Positions 14,977 through 17,842 of a stretch of DNA of 17,842 nt are shown in pieces. The notes beneath the pieces are model-generated. The model was given only the letters and a program-made list of their open reading frames with translations. It was not told the origin of the DNA and ran no database searches. Numbering within the stretch: position 1 is the stretch's first letter; each line of letters starts with the position of its first letter. Source of the DNA: JAAUQA01 sp036351435 (GTDB lineage Bacteria > Pseudomonadota > Gammaproteobacteria > Competibacterales > Competibacteraceae). Position numbers and translations under genes: made by a program. The stretch spans positions 1 to 17,842 of the forward strand of contig JAZBPA010000282.1 of the NCBI GenBank assembly GCA_036351435.1, read 5' to 3'.

Positions 14977-16194
14977 ATGAAACCACTCACCCCCAAAGCC
15001 TTTAATCTAGCCATTCTCGCAGTTGGCATATTATTGGTTAAGTCGCTCTGGTTTTCCGCTTCAGCGGTGGTACCTCAATTGGCCGAAGTTTGGGAACTGA
15101 ACGGCAGTCAGCGTGCTTGGCTGACTATGAGTGTACAACTCGGGTTTGTCGCTGGCGCTCTGGTCAGTGCAATCCTTAATATGGCCGACCGCTTCGACCT
15201 AACCCGGATGTTGGTAGCCAGCGCGCTACTCTCAACCCTCGCTAATGCACTCATCCCCATCTTGAACGCAGATTACGATACCGCCCTGGTGCTGCGCTTC
15301 CTCACCGGTTTCGGTATTGCGGGGGTGTACCCGCCGGGTATGAAATTGGTGGCGACGTGGTGTAAAGAAGATCGCGGTTTCGGCATCGGGTTATTGGTGG
15401 GGGCGCTTACGCTCGGCGCGTCATTGCCGCATCTGCTCAATGCGTTGCCTGATAGTGGCGGCATGCCGGACTGGAAGACCGTGTTAAATGGGGCTAGTTG
15501 GCTGGCATTGGCAGGTGCCTTGCTGGTTGCCTTGTTGTTTCGTCCCGGTCCCCACCTACAAGGCCGTGCGCCATTCGCATGGCGTTATGCTTTGGATGCT
15601 TTGCGTCATCGGCCAACCCGCTTGGCCAACTTCGGTTATCTCGGTCATATGTGGGAACTCTATGCGATGTGGGCTTGGGTGCCGTTGTTCTTGATTGCCA
15701 GTTACGATCACATGGGTTGGTCTACGACCACGGCGCGGCTGGCCGGATTTGCAACGGTAGCTGCCGGTTCTGCCGGTGCATTGCTGGCGGGGATTTATGC
15801 TGATCGGGTTGGTCGTACGCTGGTGACCAGCATCAGCCTACTGGTTTCTGGAGTGTGTTGCGGGTTGGCAGGGCTGCTGTTCGATCATCCCATGTTGTTG
15901 ACTGCACTATGCCTGGTATGGGGTTTTGCGGTAGTTGCCGATTCTGCACAGTTCAGTGCTGCGGTCAGTGAACTCAGTGATCCGCGCTATGTGGGTACCG
16001 CGCTAACCATACAGACGAGTCTGGGTTTTTTGCTGACCGCAGTGACTATTTTTCTCATTCCGCTGCTGTTGGAACTGTTGGGTTGGCGCTATGTATTCTT
16101 GGTACTCGTGCCTGGTCCGGCTTTCGGCGTCTGGGCCATGCTTACACTGCGTCGGTTGCCGGAAGCGAAACTACTCGCGTCTGGCAACCGCTGA
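14977..16194 (+). CDS. MFS transporter
   Basis: A 405-residue membrane protein with about twelve apolar segments. The second half has the MFS loop signature AGIYADRVGRTLVTSI, and the first half has LRFLTGFGIAGVYPPGMKLVATW, the segment-4/5 region conserved in one group of uncharacterised bacterial MFS permeases. The start is taken at the ATG (14977). A GTG two codons upstream (14971) is possible, and neither has a clear Shine-Dalgarno. Substrate is unknown. It is divergent from a methyltransferase with a shared regulatory region. This protein is not closely similar to the MFS protein at 7281-8477. Confidence 0.93.
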   Translation: MKPLTPKAFNLAILAVGILLVKSLWFSASAVVPQLAEVWELNGSQRAWLTMSVQLGFVAGALVSAILNMADRFDLTRMLVASALLSTLANALIPILNADYDTALVLRFLTGFGIAGVYPPGMKLVATWCKEDRGFGIGLLVGALTLGASLPHLLNALPDSGGMPDWKTVLNGASWLALAGALLVALLFRPGPHLQGRAPFAWRYALDALRHRPTRLANFGYLGHMWELYAMWAWVPLFLIASYDHMGWSTTTARLAGFATVAAGSAGALLAGIYADRVGRTLVTSISLLVSGVCCGLAGLLFDHPMLLTALCLVWGFAVVADSAQFSAAVSELSDPRYVGTALTIQTSLGFLLTAVTIFLIPLLLELLGWRYVFLVLVPGPAFGVWAMLTLRRLPEAKLLASGNR

Positions 16195-16195
16195 T

Positions 16196-16238
16196 GCTTA
16201 GCTATGGCCCCTTAACACCTATCAGTTTTGAGCTAAGC
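16196..16238 (+). terminator. Inverted repeat directly after the MFS stop, weak terminator candidate
   Basis: GCTTAGCT (16196-16203) and AGCTAAGC (16231-16238) form a perfect 8-bp inverted repeat one nucleotide after the stop codon, with a 27-nt loop. No T-run follows, so it is not a standard intrinsic terminator. Confidence 0.28.
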
Positions 16239-16325
16239 TAAAGCGGACTTGACGCGATGAGGGGATGAACCGAAGGTGAGCACGGTAAAGCGACTAGCCC
16301 AAGAAGTGGAACGTGGTCTCAATGG

Positions 16326-16364
16326 GGCTCTACCAGAATTCCCGTGAAGACCCCAATATGTTGT
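16326..16364. repeat. Left terminal inverted repeat of the ISL3 element
   Basis: It starts GGCTCTACCAGAATTCCCGT and ends CCCCAATATGTTGT at 16351-16364. It is the mirror of 17688-17726 apart from three adjacent bases (AAG here, GTA in the mirror at repeat positions 22-24). Confidence 0.93.
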
Positions 16365-16405
16365 TGTCTAGCGCTTGTGCCAGAGGAGTGAGAAGCTAAC
16401 CGCAT

Positions 16406-16411
16406 TATAAT
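16406..16411 (+). promoter_or_regulatory. -10 box for the transposase gene
   Basis: A perfect TATAAT hexamer lies 22 nt before the transposase ATG. The sequence 17 nt upstream (16383-16388) does not resemble a -35, so transcription from it is probably weak. Confidence 0.35.
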
Positions 16412-16432
16412 CGATTCACAGGCTAAACGACG

Positions 16433-17683
16433 ATGGACCATCTGCTACAAACGTTACTGAATTTGCCGGATATCCGGGTGTTGGGTAGTGACTACACGGC
16501 GCCAGGCGATCTAATCATTCGAGTGGAAAGCACGGTGGACAGTACGCAATGTCGGCGTTGTGGACGGCAGATTAGTCAATTCCATGGCCATGACCAGCCG
16601 GTGCGATTACGTCATCTGCCGATTTTCGAACGCCGCGTGTACCTGGAGATTCGCCCCCGGCGCTACCGCTGCCCGCACTGCCAGGGGAATCCGACGACGA
16701 CCCAGCGCTGTGCCTGGTATGAAACCAACAGTCCCCATACCCAAGCCTTTGAACACGACATGCTGCGGGCGTTGATCAACAGCACGGTGGTGGATGTGAG
16801 TCGTAAACAGGCGCTGACACCGGCAGCAGTGGAAGGGATTATTGAGCGGCATCTGGCCCAGGCCGTGGACTGGAACCGATTGACCGATCTGGACGTCATC
16901 GGGATTGATGAGATTGCGTTGCGTAAGGGCCATCGGGACTTTGTCACGATCATTACCAGCCGCACTGAGGCAGGATCACTCACCTTGCTGGCGGTATTGC
17001 CGGACCGTAGTAAAGAAACGGTAGCAGCGTTCTTAACTGCCATTCCCGAACGGCTGAAGGCGACTATTACCCAGGTCTGTACGGACATGTACACGGGCTT
17101 TGTGAACGCCGCCCATGAATCACTACCCGAAGCAGTCGTGGTGGTGGATCGGTTTCACGTCGCCAACGCTTATCGGGACTGTGCTGATACGGTACGCAAG
17201 CAGGAAGTGAAACGGCTCAAGCAGACCCTCTCCTCAGCCGACTATGACGCGCAGGTCAAAGGCACGCTATGGGTGTTCCGTAAACCCTGGACGGCGTTAA
17301 CCCCATCTGAGCGCCAGCGGCTGGAGCAGGTGTTTGAACTTGCCCCAAACCTACGCACGGCCCACTTGATGCGCGAGGTGCTGACGGCAATCTTCGACCA
17401 AGCCCAATCTAAGGCTCAGGCCACCGACTGGCTGCACGCCTGGCGCGCGTTCGTGACCCTGCAGGCAATCCCCGGCTTCGAGAAGTTCTTCACGACCCTG
17501 GATAATCACTTGGATGAGATTACCAATTACTTTCTGGATCGCCAGACCAGCGGCTTTGTTGAGGGCTTTAATAACAAGATCAAAGTCTTAAAACGACGCT
17601 GTTATGGGCTATTCAACCTCACCCACTTGTTTCAACGGCTGCACTTGGACCTCAATGGGTATCAGCTCTTCGGCTATACATGA
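16433..17683 (+). CDS. ISL3-family transposase
   Basis: A 416-residue DDE transposase. An N-terminal zinc-finger-like region has Cys40/Cys43 (CRRC) and Cys80/Cys83 (CPHC). A helix-turn-helix region follows (about 120-140). The catalytic core has Asp159 (GIDEI), Asp239 (VVDRFHV) and Glu377 (GFVEGFNNKIKVLKRR), the last being the highly characteristic ISL3 block. The ATG at 16433 is preceded by only a weak AGG. The stop at 17683 lies 4 nt before the right terminal repeat. It catalyses excision and insertion of the element through its inverted repeats. No frameshift or truncation is visible. Confidence 0.97.
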   Translation: MDHLLQTLLNLPDIRVLGSDYTAPGDLIIRVESTVDSTQCRRCGRQISQFHGHDQPVRLRHLPIFERRVYLEIRPRRYRCPHCQGNPTTTQRCAWYETNSPHTQAFEHDMLRALINSTVVDVSRKQALTPAAVEGIIERHLAQAVDWNRLTDLDVIGIDEIALRKGHRDFVTIITSRTEAGSLTLLAVLPDRSKETVAAFLTAIPERLKATITQVCTDMYTGFVNAAHESLPEAVVVVDRFHVANAYRDCADTVRKQEVKRLKQTLSSADYDAQVKGTLWVFRKPWTALTPSERQRLEQVFELAPNLRTAHLMREVLTAIFDQAQSKAQATDWLHAWRAFVTLQAIPGFEKFFTTLDNHLDEITNYFLDRQTSGFVEGFNNKIKVLKRRCYGLFNLTHLFQRLHLDLNGYQLFGYT

Positions 17684-17687
17684 AACC

Positions 17688-17726
17688 ACAACATATTGGG
17701 GTTACCACGGGAATTCTGGTAGAGCC
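17688..17726. repeat. Right terminal inverted repeat of the ISL3 element
   Basis: It begins ACAACATATTGGGG and ends CGGGAATTCTGGTAGAGCC. It is the reverse complement of the left end apart from three adjacent mismatches. Confidence 0.93.
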
Positions 17727-17742
17727 AATTTACATGTGCTTG

Positions 17743-17793
17743 GGCAGCAAAAAACGCTGCACCTCGTTCCTTGTCGCTCTGTTTTTTGCTGCC
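17743..17793. repeat. 13-bp perfect inverted repeat beside the IS
   Basis: GGCAGCAAAAAAC (17743-17755) and GTTTTTTGCTGCC (17781-17793) are perfect reverse complements around a 25-nt spacer. Further GCTGC (17756-17760) and GCAGC (17812-17816) copies, and CCTCG (17762-17766) / CGAGG (17801-17805), allow alternative pairings. It could be a bidirectional terminator for a gene outside the window, or part of another element. No gene is seen from 17727 to the window end. Confidence 0.5.
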
Positions 17794-17842
17794 GGTGAAG
17801 CGAGGCGTTTAGCAGCCAATGCCTAACGATGCTCGAATACCC

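Larger units (their letters stand above)
16326..17726 (+). mobile_element. ISL3-family insertion sequence, 1401 bp
   Basis: One transposase gene is bounded by 39-bp terminal inverted repeats matching at 36 of 39 positions. The three mismatches are clustered at repeat positions 22-24. The ends begin GGCTCT, as expected for ISL3, and the length is normal for the family. The transposase frame is intact with its catalytic triad, so the element looks potentially active. The 8 bp outside the left end (CTCAATGG) and right end (AATTTACA) do not match, so the usual ISL3 target duplication is absent. Confidence 0.93.

Noticed and set aside
17743..17842. Integron attC site, suggested by GCCTAAC at 17821-17827 and nearby dyads
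   Set aside because: No matching GTTRRRY partner lies within the window at the required place and no integrase or cassette gene is seen. The site could only be judged with sequence beyond the right edge.

Overview
The window looks like a chromosomal segment of a gammaproteobacterium. The genes are compact and of moderate GC, and the families present (alanine dehydrogenase, pirin, Acg-type nitroreductase, HemG-like flavodoxin, GGDEF-EAL signalling protein, GspG-like pilin) fit an environmental Gammaproteobacterium. No rRNA or tRNA marker is present, so the genus cannot be named. The segment mixes core metabolic genes with accessory material: a repeat-rich surface protein, a decayed gene copy, an AT-rich signalling island and an ISL3-family insertion sequence.

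Layout, left to right. (1) Positions 1-506 hold the 3' end of a repeat protein with five 45-bp (15-residue) YadA-head-like units. It is followed at once by a degenerate minus-strand fragment (about 505-749) of a membrane-anchored glycerophosphodiester phosphodiesterase (GDPD), whose intact relative lies at 2604-4424. (2) A small predicted membrane protein (821-1108) converges on alanine dehydrogenase (1163-2275, minus). (3) A minus-strand operon reads pirin, then an aspartate/glutamate racemase-family protein, then GDPD (6002 down to 2604), with a 16-nt gap and a 4-nt ATGA overlap. (4) Divergent from pirin is a GlxA-type AraC regulator followed by an MFS transporter (6236-8477). A 9-bp inverted repeat that could be an operator lies between the two transcription units. 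(5) An AT-rich region begins near 8480. It has a gene-free leader with nested and competing hairpins, then a lone GspG-like prepilin (8833-9345) and a 944-residue membrane sensor with HAMP, GAF, GGDEF and EAL domains (9360-12194). (6) A minus-strand flavin pair follows: an Acg-type nitroreductase-fold protein (13860-12799) and a HemG-like flavodoxin (12786-12232). (7) A SAM methyltransferase (minus) and a second MFS transporter (plus) diverge from a region with a long dyad. (8) An apparently intact ISL3-family element (16326-17726) has 39-bp terminal inverted repeats but no visible 8-bp target duplication. It is followed by a short palindrome-rich stretch to the window end.

The clearest leads for something undescribed are the pilin and cyclic-di-GMP protein pair with its structured leader, and the internally deleted GDPD relic. 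No phage, CRISPR array, toxin-antitoxin pair or recognised defence locus was seen.
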